This document shows, in pieces, positions 35,001 through 45,600 of a DNA stretch of 60,000 nucleotides. The notes under the pieces were generated by a model. It did no database searches and was not told the DNA's origin. It saw only the letters and a program-made list of their open reading frames with translations. The stretch lies in assembly GCA_950295325.1 (NCBI GenBank), contig OX485803.1:38581554-38641553 (forward strand), in the 5' to 3' direction. The position numbers and the translations under genes are program-made. How positions within the stretch are numbered: the stretch's first letter is position 1; the number at the start of each line of letters is the position of its first letter. The stretch comes from Polytrichum commune. Taxonomy: Eukaryota; Streptophyta; Polytrichopsida; Polytrichales; Polytrichaceae.

Positions 35001-36360
35001 CTCAAGCAATCAGTTAAGATGATCCCCTCAAAGCTCCAGGAGACCCTTTCTAGGCCTCAAGGCATCATATAGAGAGGTCTTTAAGGTTACTTACTGTTAT
35101 TTTTAAGTTGATGGTGTCAAAACTGACTCAATCTAACTATATTAAGTAATTCATCAATCACAGTTTCCAATCGGACCAATACATGTATGAGTAGATAGTA
35201 TAAAAAGATCTGTTCTCGTACAAATGACCTAGATTTGAATGTCCACATTGTGTATGTTTGATCACCATTCACTACAACCATATGAGAATATTGGCAATTG
35301 AATTTTGTCATTGGAGGATCTCCAAATTTAGTGCTCTTGTAGATTTGAGAATCTGTTAGTGATAAGAACTTGATGCCAATACCTCCCACAGGGATGTAGT
35401 GATTGTCACATATAACTGTGTTCTTGTCACTTCCTATTTGTTGTGTTAAATATCAATTCTAGACCAAGTAAAGGTTGGCATGATTATTCTCACATAAACC
35501 ATTCTATGGTGCACTATTTATGGTAAATATTGCGGGCATACTTATAGTCTAACTTACCCTTTGCTGCACTATAGTGTGGCTCACAATATACACCATCATG
35601 CATTAAAATAGTGTGAAAGCTTGTACTTGAGGGAATTATTTTGGCATCAATCTCTTCACATGCTCATCTTATCCATGCAACTTCAATGAAAACTATACTA
35701 TTATGGAATATACTGAGCTTTACGAAAATCTATTTGTTTAGACAAATGACATTTAACAAGGATTCTTTTGTGGAGGAAATGAATTTTAGTGTGAATCCAC
35801 ATGAATATCCCCGATGGTTTGAGTGTTGGATTCCTTGTTTATAAGGTGGTCCACAATACTTAATCACTATATTCATTAATTTGGGACTTTTTTGCCATTT
35901 TGAGATAGTTACAAATATAAGAACATGGATAGAATCACACAGATATTGGAGAATGTTGTAAGATGCAAATACTTTGAAGCGGGTGTTCATATCAAGAACC
36001 CAATTAAGAACTCATATCAAGATGGTTTAGGTAGGACGATCCAAACATTAGACCATGTTGTTGTGGTCCATATATTAATTTGAGACAAGAGAAAGTCTCA
36101 AATTAACGAATATAGTGATCCTACTATAAACAATGTAGCTTCAAATATTCAAGAATCACATGGTGTTGTCACTGATGAAGTGATTTGTTTTCTTCCACAG
36201 CTTCGCAATAGAAGGCGAAGTGGTGCCTTTGAATGAACTGCGAGGCCACGACGATGCAGTGCAGGCTGTGGTTTTTGACCCTAAAGGCCAATTCCTGGTA
36301 TCGGGTGGCTCAGACAGCACCTTCCGTATCTGGGCAAACCAATTAGAAGATGAAGAATGA
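29093..36360 (+). CDS. SPAG16: PF20/SPAG16, axonemal central-pair WD40 protein (13 exons)
   Basis: Exons 29093-29171, 29551-29685, 29807-29925, 30364-30509, 30715-30820, 31047-31166, 31519-31736, 31976-32119, 32497-32593, 32867-32955, 33533-33725, 34811-34980 and 36201-36360 join in frame to 591 residues, close to algal PF20 (about 606). Order: acidic N-terminus (1-60); a LisH-like helix pair (DDFVRNFCMTYSLHKTLEAF, about 85-108); a coiled coil (about 120-240) with RKERNLHRMHHNRI; then seven WD40 repeats (about 298-591), e.g. GHKDWVSGLDFHP, GHVDSVNA, SSDKTVSLWDAR, DADGIVKLWDVR, GHDDAVQAVVFDP, SDSTFRIW. PF20 is needed for the bridge between central-pair microtubules and for flagellar beating. 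In a plant this means swimming sperm, and expression is expected only in antheridia. The ATG at 29093 was chosen because the next in-frame ATG upstream (28985) precedes unfamily-like sequence. All introns GT-AG. Confidence 0.95.
30135..30335. repeat. GAGCAATGTTGT tandem repeat in SPAG16 intron 3
   Basis: About eight imperfect copies of (T)GAGCAATGTTGT alternating with CCACCATCAAATTT or CACTGGTGCAATGT, spacing 25-35 bp. Entirely intronic. Confidence 0.85.
31397..31456. repeat. (AATAATAAA)n and (CA)n microsatellites
   Basis: AATAAAATAATAAAATAATA is followed by about 12 CA units in SPAG16 intron 6, roughly 65 bases upstream of the exon 7 acceptor. Confidence 0.9.
33765..34240. repeat. dispersed repeat copy in SPAG16 intron 11
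   Basis: Shares ordered blocks with 48895-49270 and 49310-49620: CTGTTGGATC(G/A)G, TCAAATTTTA/TCAATTTTAG, GGTCAAAGTGAA, TTTCTCTCTT, and AATAAGAAGAG(T/C)GACC. Diverged, non-coding; an old interspersed family with three copies in this window. Confidence 0.6.
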
Positions 36361-39300
36361 ATCAAACATTTTTTTCTTATTTCTTTTCCAAATGAGCTTC
36401 AAATATACTCAACTCAGACGCACACCAATGCCAAATTGATTGCAACCAAATTTTGGACAAACGCTTCAATTTTCAACACGTGAAGGTCATGTGATTAGAA
36501 GAATCTTAATGAACCTAACAGCAGAAAATAATGTGACTTATGGAGGTTTCATTAATGAGCAGTTCAATTACCCCATCAAGTTTTCCAACTTGTACATCGA
36601 ACCACTAGGTAAAAGGGATTTCCAAAGTTTTCTTCTCAAACTTACATGGCTATCACGAATCCTTGGTCACAACACCTGTGGGCTTTGATGTTTTGGTCTT
36701 TAGCATCCATTATACATGGTTCTTAATCCTAAAGGTCGAAACAAAATCTCTCCAGAATTGTCTAAAACATTTTAGTCCGTTTCAACAGTTTATTAGAGAA
36801 AATTGGCACCTCTAATAATAGATATGATCATACCGATGGCATTTTTTTAATAATTGATGTAGCTCACATAAGTTTTTAGTTATCTATGTGTCCAAAATCA
36901 AAAGATTATAATGTAAATATGTATGTTGGTATTACAAAACCCTGTTGACTATGAAAGCCCTACAAGACCACTTCATAAATAATGGACATTGCACTTGATT
37001 GGAAATCTCAAAAGCATACAAATTCCAATGTCAATCCTCCCACTAGCATTCTTCCTCATTTAGAAATGCTAATATAATCATTTTTTAGCTTGTCGATCCA
37101 ACAGTTGCATATATAGGTTTATGGAGTTGGCAATGCCTATAATAGGCATATATTACCCCCACTAGTAGTTAGGAGCTTGGATACTATAATGTTTATGTGT
37201 CACATGCACCATTATTTGCAAAGGGTTACACTAAATTGTCTAGAGGCCTAGAAATGTCATGTTTGTGACTATCAACAAAACATTATTTGTTAGTACAAGT
37301 AATTATTTGAAGTGAGTCATTTCTTTATAGTATGCCACTCATTGTGATAGATTGGAATACTTGAATTAGTTTCACATTCTAGTATGCCAAAGGTTTGTAC
37401 CATTATTAAACATACTATTGTGAAGTTTCATGTGTTTGTGACACTAATGGTCAACTTGTTAGAGTAGTTTTGTGGAGCTACTTGAGTTCCTTGAGTGAGG
37501 GCTTGAAGGAGCATTTTTCTAGAGAGTTTCTTGAGATTCTTGAAAGAGGTCTTGGAGGTACATTTGCGAGGCATTAGAATTATCCGTAAAGCCCCTTAAA
37601 GAGGGACGAAATTAACCGTGGGTTTGATCCTTCTTGAGAAAACTTTCTAGCAAGAGCTTATTAGCTTGTCATACACTAGAGCCTATTTTGAAAGTTGGGT
37701 GAAACTTTGGGACTTCCTCTACCCACTTCTCAAACTTTGAGAGAATTTTGGGATCTTAAATAGGGTATGTGCATGGGACCCACCATCCTAAATTCCAGAT
37801 CGGCTTATGCAAAGCTAGCTACTTGGCCCACCCATCTTAGTAGGACAAACTAGAAAATCGTTTTTTAATAGCCTGAAACCACGCTTTGTGTATGATAATT
37901 TTAAGCATTAAGAAAACTTGGACGACTTTGTGTTAATTCTCATAAACTCAAGGTTTGGGACTTAAACCCATGGTTTCACCTCCTTTGCTTCGCAAATACC
38001 TGTATTGCTAGAGTGGTTTTTGTGGGGAGTTTCTTGCGTTTCTTGAGTGAGGCCTCGGTGGGGTGATGAAGATGTGATCTGGTGTGGCGGCAAATGGGAG
38101 CGATCGGGGCTATGGCATTGATGGTGAGGGCAATGTGCACTTTGATATGAAAGAATTTGTGAGGATTCTGGTAGCGTTGCGGCAGCATGCTGTTGGTTGT
38201 AGAAGGAAGCATGATGGAACTTTTGGGCGCTCTGAAGATGGTAGTATGGTTGGTTTCTATTGTGAAGCTTGGGAGGAGGTCGTTGTGTAGTTTTGATGGG
38301 AGGATTTGATGAGATACTTGTGCATAATATTGATGGGTGATCTTCGTGAGGGTTTAGTATGTATACTTACTGGTGTGCAATGAATGGCAACAGAATTGTA
38401 ACTAAGACTACGAAGTGGCAATAAAGAACACTCCAATGCCCATTTCCGATTTTTTTTTCTTCCTATTCCAATACTATCCTGATGTACTGTTTCGACCTTC
38501 TTTCATCTTCCTTATCGGATCGCACCCGGCGCTCGTCTTCTTGATCTCACTCATCGGAACAGGGTCAAATTGCTCCTGATGCTCGTCTTCTTGATCATCT
38601 TCTTGGTCGCGGTCCTTCTCTCGTCTTCGTCCTCATCTGATCGCTCTTGGTGCTCGTCTTCTTGATCATTTTCTTGCTTGCGGTCCTTCCTTCGTTGTCT
38701 TCCTCATCGAATCGCTCCTGGTGCTCGTCTCTACCACGAACATAATCATTATCCACATAGGTAGAGCTCTCTACCAGTATAATAAATGATGCATGTGCAA
38801 CACCACACATCTTTGCCATTATTCCCCCCAACAACATTTTTGATCTCCCCCCAGCTAACAGTACGCCATTCGCCGGGTCTACTTTTTCAACAACTACTAG
38901 ACATCACTTAATGGGATTATTTGAAGTCCTTAGATTCCCAAAATCTTATGTCGGATCGATTGAAGCTTCCCATAAACGAACGGTGGTTTCACCCATGCAA
39001 GTTCACACTCAACGAAGCCCGGAGATGTTCTAACGGCAACAATAGGGTGCCCTTCTTCACACTCAACGAGCGGAAAACTTTATGGTACAACTCAATCACA
39101 ATTTGGTAGTAGTTAGTGGAAACATTACCCAAATCTGTCCAAATATCATGGAATTAATAACCAAGGCTTCAGTGTGGTGGTAAATCATGGCAAGAAGCAT
39201 GGTGACGCTCAGTGTAAGTTGTCGGGCCCAAGTCGACCGTGGACAGCCGAAATATGCTAAAGGCTTCTACATGTGACATTACTGAGACATTCTCGATGAG

Positions 39301-39376
39301 AAAATGTTGGGCACGACAGTCTGAATCGTGAGAGTTTACCAGAGAGACATTCTCCCGGAGTTGACCAACCTCATGG
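36361..39376. other. intergenic between SPAG16 and the piggyBac remnant
   Basis: No gene recognised. Two direct repeats (about 37454 and 38004) share TTG(T/C)TAGAGT(A/G)GTTTT and CTTGAGTGAGG. A 68-codon frame at 38084-38290 has fairly coding-like composition (rich in Gly, Asp, Glu) but no family and no neighbours. 38510-38740 is a tandem repeat listed separately. Confidence 0.4.
38514..38740. repeat. GCTCGTCTTCTTGATC tandem repeat
   Basis: TGCTCGTCTTCTTGATCA recurs at about 38580 and 38651, with diverged forms near 38531 and 38721; each is preceded by CGCTC(C/T)(T/G)G and followed by TCTTCTTGGTCGCGGTCCTT-like sequence. Unit about 50-70 bp. Confidence 0.8.
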
Positions 39377-40780
39377 CTACAAACATTCACAGAGACATTT
39401 CCCCCCTGAAAAACGAGACATTAATCCGTGAATATTCTTGTAGTGGACACAAACTGGATTGTTTTGTTCACAGTTTACAAACCATATTTGTTGGAGATGT
39501 ATGATATTCGCTATGCAATCGATCTTGATGAACCTTTGTGTGTTCTTCCAAAACTGTATAGCTTCCACAGACCCAATGGTTCCATCCCCTCTGGATATAT
39601 CACATGCATAGCAATTGATGAGAGACTGATCCACAACAAACATGACTAAATTGGGCCTCCATCTCTGCCTCCTTAGTTGTGCGGAGTAATTGCCACAAGC
39701 TTGATCCATGACATCTACTCCGTGCATGATTTGTTGGTACAACACATGATTGGGAGAGGATGGCACCACAAATTGTTTTGTGCAAACTCGTCATGCACCT
39801 CAACACCCTCACATCTACTTTTGCTTCAACACCAATACTGAACACGAATGATTACAAGTTTTTAATCATGCCATGAAATTGTTGCCATATACCTATGTGC
39901 ATGTCCATGGAAAACCATGGATCTTCTCTCATTTGACAACTCTCCCTATGGATTCCATTAGGTAGTTACACACATGAGCGCTTGACTATGCTCGTAGCCC
40001 ACATTCCATGTACCACCAATTCGTGAAACATGTTAAGACTTCCAAATATGTTGTTTTCTACTACATGGTGGCCTCTTTCCTCAAGACAAACTACCATCCT
40101 CAACACTATGTGGTAGCCCAACCCGTGGGGTGGTGTGCATGTCCATGCTCCTTCATACACTTCAACTTGAGCCACATATTTGAACTAAAACCTAGCCAAT
40201 GCCCAAATTTAAATTCCCAACTTGATTGAACTATATGGTAAGAACTCCTCGATGTAGCCATGACGGCCTTTGTACGGAATTTTGCATTCGTCCACCATGA
40301 TGTTTTGCTCTAAATTGAAAATATGTTTTGAAACCTCAACAAAATAGTCTTCTGCCCAATGTGTATTCTTTATTTTACCAAACGTTGGTGCATTGACATC
40401 ACACACAATTTTTTGGATGTTCGCCAAATGTAAACATAAGAGGATCGCCTCCCACCTTTGAAGCAACATCAAATTTGATAGGTCAAGGCACAATACACCA
40501 ACCCTATGTATTTTATCCACTAATTTTTTTGACCTAGCAATGTCTTCACCCCCCTAAATCTACAATCTCCTATCCACACTCTCAACTATATACGGGTTGC
40601 ATGTCCCCCTCCCCATTGTTGCAAGCACCTCATCCTTGTGCAAGGGGTCCAATTTGGCACCAAATGGATGGCATACCGGTTGGCCTCCTCCACAATGCAG
40701 TCAGTGACCAATTGTGCCAAGCATTGCTCAAAACAATTTTGAAAGGAAGGCATCCTACATGCCTCGGGCTTCAAGCAGCC
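39377..40780 (-). pseudogene. decayed piggyBac-type transposase
   Basis: Minus-strand fragments in family order: CIVEEANRYA (near 40680), RWEAILLCLHL and NIMVDECKIPYKGRHGYIEE (about 40209-40460; the VDExxIPxKGR block holds the first catalytic Asp), then IVLRMVVCLEERGHHVVENN with MFHELVVHGMWATSIVKR (39966-40120), and GVDVMDQACGNYSAQLRRQR with NLVMFVVDQSLINCYACDI (about 39600-39720), matching the GVDxxDQ third-Asp block. Fragments lie in different frames, and the second catalytic Asp (family HHVxxDNF) reads VENN. No complete ORF and no TTAA-bounded ends found. A dead copy; piggyBac is uncommon in land plants. Confidence 0.75.
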
Positions 40781-40799
40781 TAGTGTAGGCCTACAAGAG

Positions 40800-42560
40800 T
40801 TATGCTAACCACCTAGTAGGTGAGCGCTAGAGGAATGATTGCGTTTGATACCATTTGTGTAGACCTTTGCAATTAAGGTGCCCCATTCTAAAGGTGTCCC
40901 AAAAACTTGACCATCCAGCAAATTCCAATCCCTTCGAACCCTCATCCCCGATCTGACTAAGACCGTCTGCCTCACATTGGTGACGCCAATATGAGGAGTT
41001 GTTGTCCAAACTCTCAAGATTATTGGAGCCTCAAAAATCTTGGAAGCAGGGGATTTGCCTTCCCCTAGGGATTGCCTTGCGAGAAGTTAATCCTCGTCAC
41101 AAGCAAGACTACCTACATCCTTGTCCATAGGCATGAAGTACGTATTGGGGCAAAAAGGATCTCACCTTCAAAAAATTAAGGCATGGTCAAATCTTCTGCA
41201 ATCCATTTGGGCCAAATTCATCCTCAAGCTCCAAGTAGTATGCAATAGACAACTCATGCACGCCTTGCCCATAATCTGGCATAATGTGGTCTATGCCTTC
41301 ACCAACATGCACATGTCAGGGATTGCACTCGCCATCGGAATTTCTAGGGGTTAGTTGCCCAACATCACCATGGTGCCGCGAATGCTAGGATGAGTTTGTG
41401 TCACAACCATGATGGGGGGGTGGGTGGGGTGCTAAAGCATGCATATGCCTCAGCACATGGTGATACACATAAACTAGTCCTTTATTTGTCATTCACAGTG
41501 TGCTCTACACAAGTTTAACCTTGTTGTACTTCCCAATGATGTCTCCAAAGATCAAGTTATGGGTGTCATTAAAGTGAGCCAAGTATGAGTCTCGAAACTT
41601 GCTCAAAACAAGCACCGCTCACCTTTCTCCCACATAACTCCAATGTTGCCCTTGTTCGGCATATGACTCTCGAGTAATTAACTGCCCAAATATTGGGGGC
41701 CAAAGATTAGGAATCTTGGTTAGGGGATTGCACAGGTGTAGTTGATCTCCACCTAGGCAGACGGAGAACATCATCCCAAAGCCCTAATTCATATTTTCCT
41801 AGTTGCGTATTTCTCCATCTACTTCAAAATGCACTATGCATAAGCCAATTGCAAGAATGTACAACTATTTTTTAGTAGGCCTGAAAAGGTTAACTCCACA
41901 TAACATTATGTCCCATGACCATAGCTTTTAGAAAGTAATGTGGAACCTCTCCTTGTCATGGCTCTCCACCAAGGAACGTTTCTACGAGAACATTTTAACC
42001 ACTTTTTCTCATAGCCCTTTGTGGAAAATTCCAGCCCTAAACCTTGATGAAGCATACTACAATAGTTGACTATACTACACTAAATATTATATTTAGTGTC
42101 ATATGGTATTTTATGTCATTGTGGTAACTTTCTAATAACATTTCTTATCAATAAGTTTGCACGTATTGTCATCAAAACTTTACAAGTATGGTATATTTTG
42201 CATCATTACACTTTTGTAATGAAATATTGTAATGAATGATTGAAGTTTGGATGAAAAATCACTTAGTAAACGATATTAGTGGCAACTTTGTAAACCTATA
42301 ATGCCCAAAAAATTCAACAAGGAACGACAAATAATGTTAGGTTTACATTTAGTGTTGGTGACACTACATGGGCGGTTTACAATCAGAATCGAGCAAGACA
42401 AATAGAATTGGTGACACTAAACACAACATTTGGTGTAGACGATGCCATCAAGAGGGTTTAGATGAACAATATGGATGGATGAGAAATATCATCGATGAAT
42501 GAAATGATGAGGAAGAGTTCTTCATCCTCAGGCTCCTTCGACATCTTTCCTAAGTTTCAC
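40800..42560. other. intergenic, upstream of the methyltransferase gene
   Basis: 40805-41017 (minus) has two overlapping open frames that could be further piggyBac-element sequence, but I cannot align them. A near-perfect palindrome ACACTAAAT...ATTTAGTGT lies at about 42077-42099 and a TTTAGTGT(T)-rich stretch continues to 42440. Nothing else recognised. Confidence 0.4.
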
Positions 42561-42620
42561 GCACCGCCGCTGCTTCAATCGCCGCATCGGTGACCGATTC
42601 CTCAAAAAAACACTCAGGCG

Positions 42621-45600
42621 ATGGCGGAACAAGCGGAACCATCAGGAACGTTAGTTGTGTCTTTTCCAGCTCCAGCTCCAGCTCCAGCTCCAGCGCCAAC
42701 ACCAACGCCAATGACATCCATCACAAGTACAAGTTCTCGGGTGCAAATCTACCCTGCCAAATCGGAGTTCGTCTCTCCATTCTTGCGAGGTGCTTTCTTC
42801 CTCACCATTCTAGCCACCTATTTACGTCTTACATGCTCATTTCCATCTTTTTTTATTTTGGGCTACCCGAGTGATCGAGGTTTCCCCCATCTTCTGTGGG
42901 ACTATTGGGCGGAGTTGCAAATTTGGGCAGACTACACAAGCTTCACGTCTTAGGGTCAATTTATATTCGAATTTTGTTGGAGATTTTGGCACTGTTTGTG
43001 AGGTTGGGGTTCCAGTATGCGAGATGGAGTAGTTTATCATGTGAGGTTGAGTGAGTGATTTTCTGGGGAAAAATTCAAGTCCAAAGGGAAAATGTACAAT
43101 TCGCCGACCTATCCTAGGTATTGTTGATGTTCATATCATTTAAAATATACCAAATTTCAAGGTTTAGCTCAAACGTATAGCTGTAGAGTATTAGAGAGCT
43201 TGTCTGCTGTTTAGACTCTTGAAACCTAGAATCGCAGCAACTTTCCTTCTATACGCAAATTTGCGCATCTGTGTGCTGAATTTGTGATGATGTTGTTTTA
43301 GCTTGGATCTCTGATGATAATTTAGTCGCACATTTCAGTCATTGACGTTGAGTACATTGGATTATTAACTGCTTTTGTTACCAAAGTTCACAAATAGTGT
43401 TGTGTGAGTTCAACGTGCATGTAAAAACCCTAAACCCTTGGTTGCACTTGCAGTATGGGTTGGTCTCTCAAACTTTCAAACTTTAATTTGGGCTAATTTT
43501 CTTCATACGTTGTCTTATGAAATTGTTTTCATCAGCTTCTAAGCAACACAATTTCCAGAGTTATGCAGAAAATCAAGCAAATTGTAGAAAAGTGGACTAG
43601 CGTGTATGAGATTGGTTTTGTGCTTTTTTGTGATCAACATGGGCAACGAAAATTTCTTCTAACCCGTGTCTTGTTTCATGCACAGAGAAGTATGAGAAGG
43701 AAGCAAGCAAGAACTGGGACTTATTTTATAAACGAAATGCTGACCGTGTACGTGAATCTTACCCATGACAATGTATGTAATCCATTCAGTTAACCAAATT
43801 GGCCATTACTTCTTTGTGAAGGCTAACGAAAATGTACTAGAGGGTTAATCAATCTGTTGATTGAAAGTGAGAATTGAGGCATTTATGTTTGTTCAATGCA
43901 GTTTTTTAAGGATCGGCATTACCTAGACAAAGAATGGGGCGACTACATTGGGGACCTGGTAGGTATGCCTTCATTGCTCCTTACTAATCACAAGCTTCTA
44001 TTCTTTGGATTGTATAACCCTAACATTTACTAAAACATGAACAAGTAGATGAAGCTATGTTGCAATTTGCATAAATCACAGAAGTCCATAGTTTCTGCAT
44101 TCCCTTGACAAAGAATGGGGCGACTACATTGGGGACCTGGTAGGTATGCCTTCATTGCTCCTTACTAATCACAAGCTTCTATTCTTTGGATTGTATAACC
44201 CTAACATTTACTAAAACATGAACAAGTAGATGAAGCTATGTTGCAATTTGCATAAATCACAGAAGTCCATAGTTTCTGCATTCCCTTGAATTCCTCCTTT
44301 GCTTTTCGTAAAGAGCATTGGTCATTCTCCAGTCATGAGCTGTTGGCCTGAATATTCATTTAATTTCTATTTGCAGGATGTTGACAACAGGCATGCAGAT
44401 GGTAAACGTGTAATTTTGGAGGTAGGCATTGGTAATTGTCACCTGAAGAACAACCATCTCCTTGAAATAAATTCTTTCTTTCTGAGTTGTTAAAATAGCA
44501 ACATTGAAATTTTGTGGAGGACAAGATGCTAAGGATAATCATGAGGGTATACTTTCGTTGAGGTGAAGGGGGGTTGTAAATGGTCAGCTTTATAAATTAT
44601 GGCTCTGAATTGTGGTGTAACAGGTTGGATGTGGGACGGGGAACACAGTGTTTCCATTGCTGGCGGAGTTTCCTAACATCTTTGTGCACGCATGCGATTT
44701 CTCTGCTCGTGCAGTAAACCTTGTCAAGGTGTATAGAATTGCTTGAAAAATTAACACTTTTTCATGTATGTACCGATGTTGGACTGGTATATAGGTGAAT
44801 GCATGGAATCAAATACATGATCAATAATGGTATCAAGTAACCTATCTAACCAGTACCAAAATTATAATACCAGTCAAATATTGGTACTTGGTGGGTATCA
44901 CAAGATGAGAGATCTTCGCATACCTGTCATTATTTCGGTCAATATGTAAGTCATACCATATTGATACTAGGGTATGAAGGTTCTTGCATGTAGACCTGAA
45001 TAGTATCGAATATAAAAAAATATCCTTAAATACTCATACCCTACCAGTATCAACAAAAAAAAAAAAAAAAAAAAAGAAGAAGAAGAAGCAAAAACCTCAA
45101 TATATTCCACTAAGTGGTATTAAATAAAAGGTGATATCAGTCCAACACTCATATGTATGGCTGAGAGCATGCCAGGTGTGTTTAGTCTCTTTGGACAACA
45201 AACATTTATAAAAGAGGTCATATTTTTTGATGCTGTTTGCAGTTGTTTTATCACAACTGGTAAGTATAAAGAGATAACTGAACTTTAATGCCAATTAAAG
45301 TTTGTTTTGGTGATTGCAGGGACACCAAGAGTACAACGAAAGCCAAGTGAACGCTTTTGTGTGTGATGTCACATCGCAGGACCTAACTACTTTCATACAA
45401 CCTGCATCTGTCCATGTTGTGACTTTGGTAAGACCAAATCTTTCCTTTGTTCTAGCTATCAAAAATTTGTGGCTGTGATTTGGCCACAACCACTCTAAAG
45501 GGCTAAGTTAGGATTTTTTTCTGCTCCTGGTGCTGCAAGAAACATTAGTCTGTTTATATTGCACAATGATGTGCTCTGAAATGTCAATGCACAAGTGAGT

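Noticed and set aside
38084-38290. 68-codon ORF with Gly/Asp-rich product
   Set aside because: Composition looks somewhat coding, but there is no homology I recognise, no conserved start context and no neighbouring exon.
42590-42874. ORF with a poly-Ser run
   Set aside because: Frame-shifted reading of the CCAGCT microsatellite in methyltransferase exon 1.
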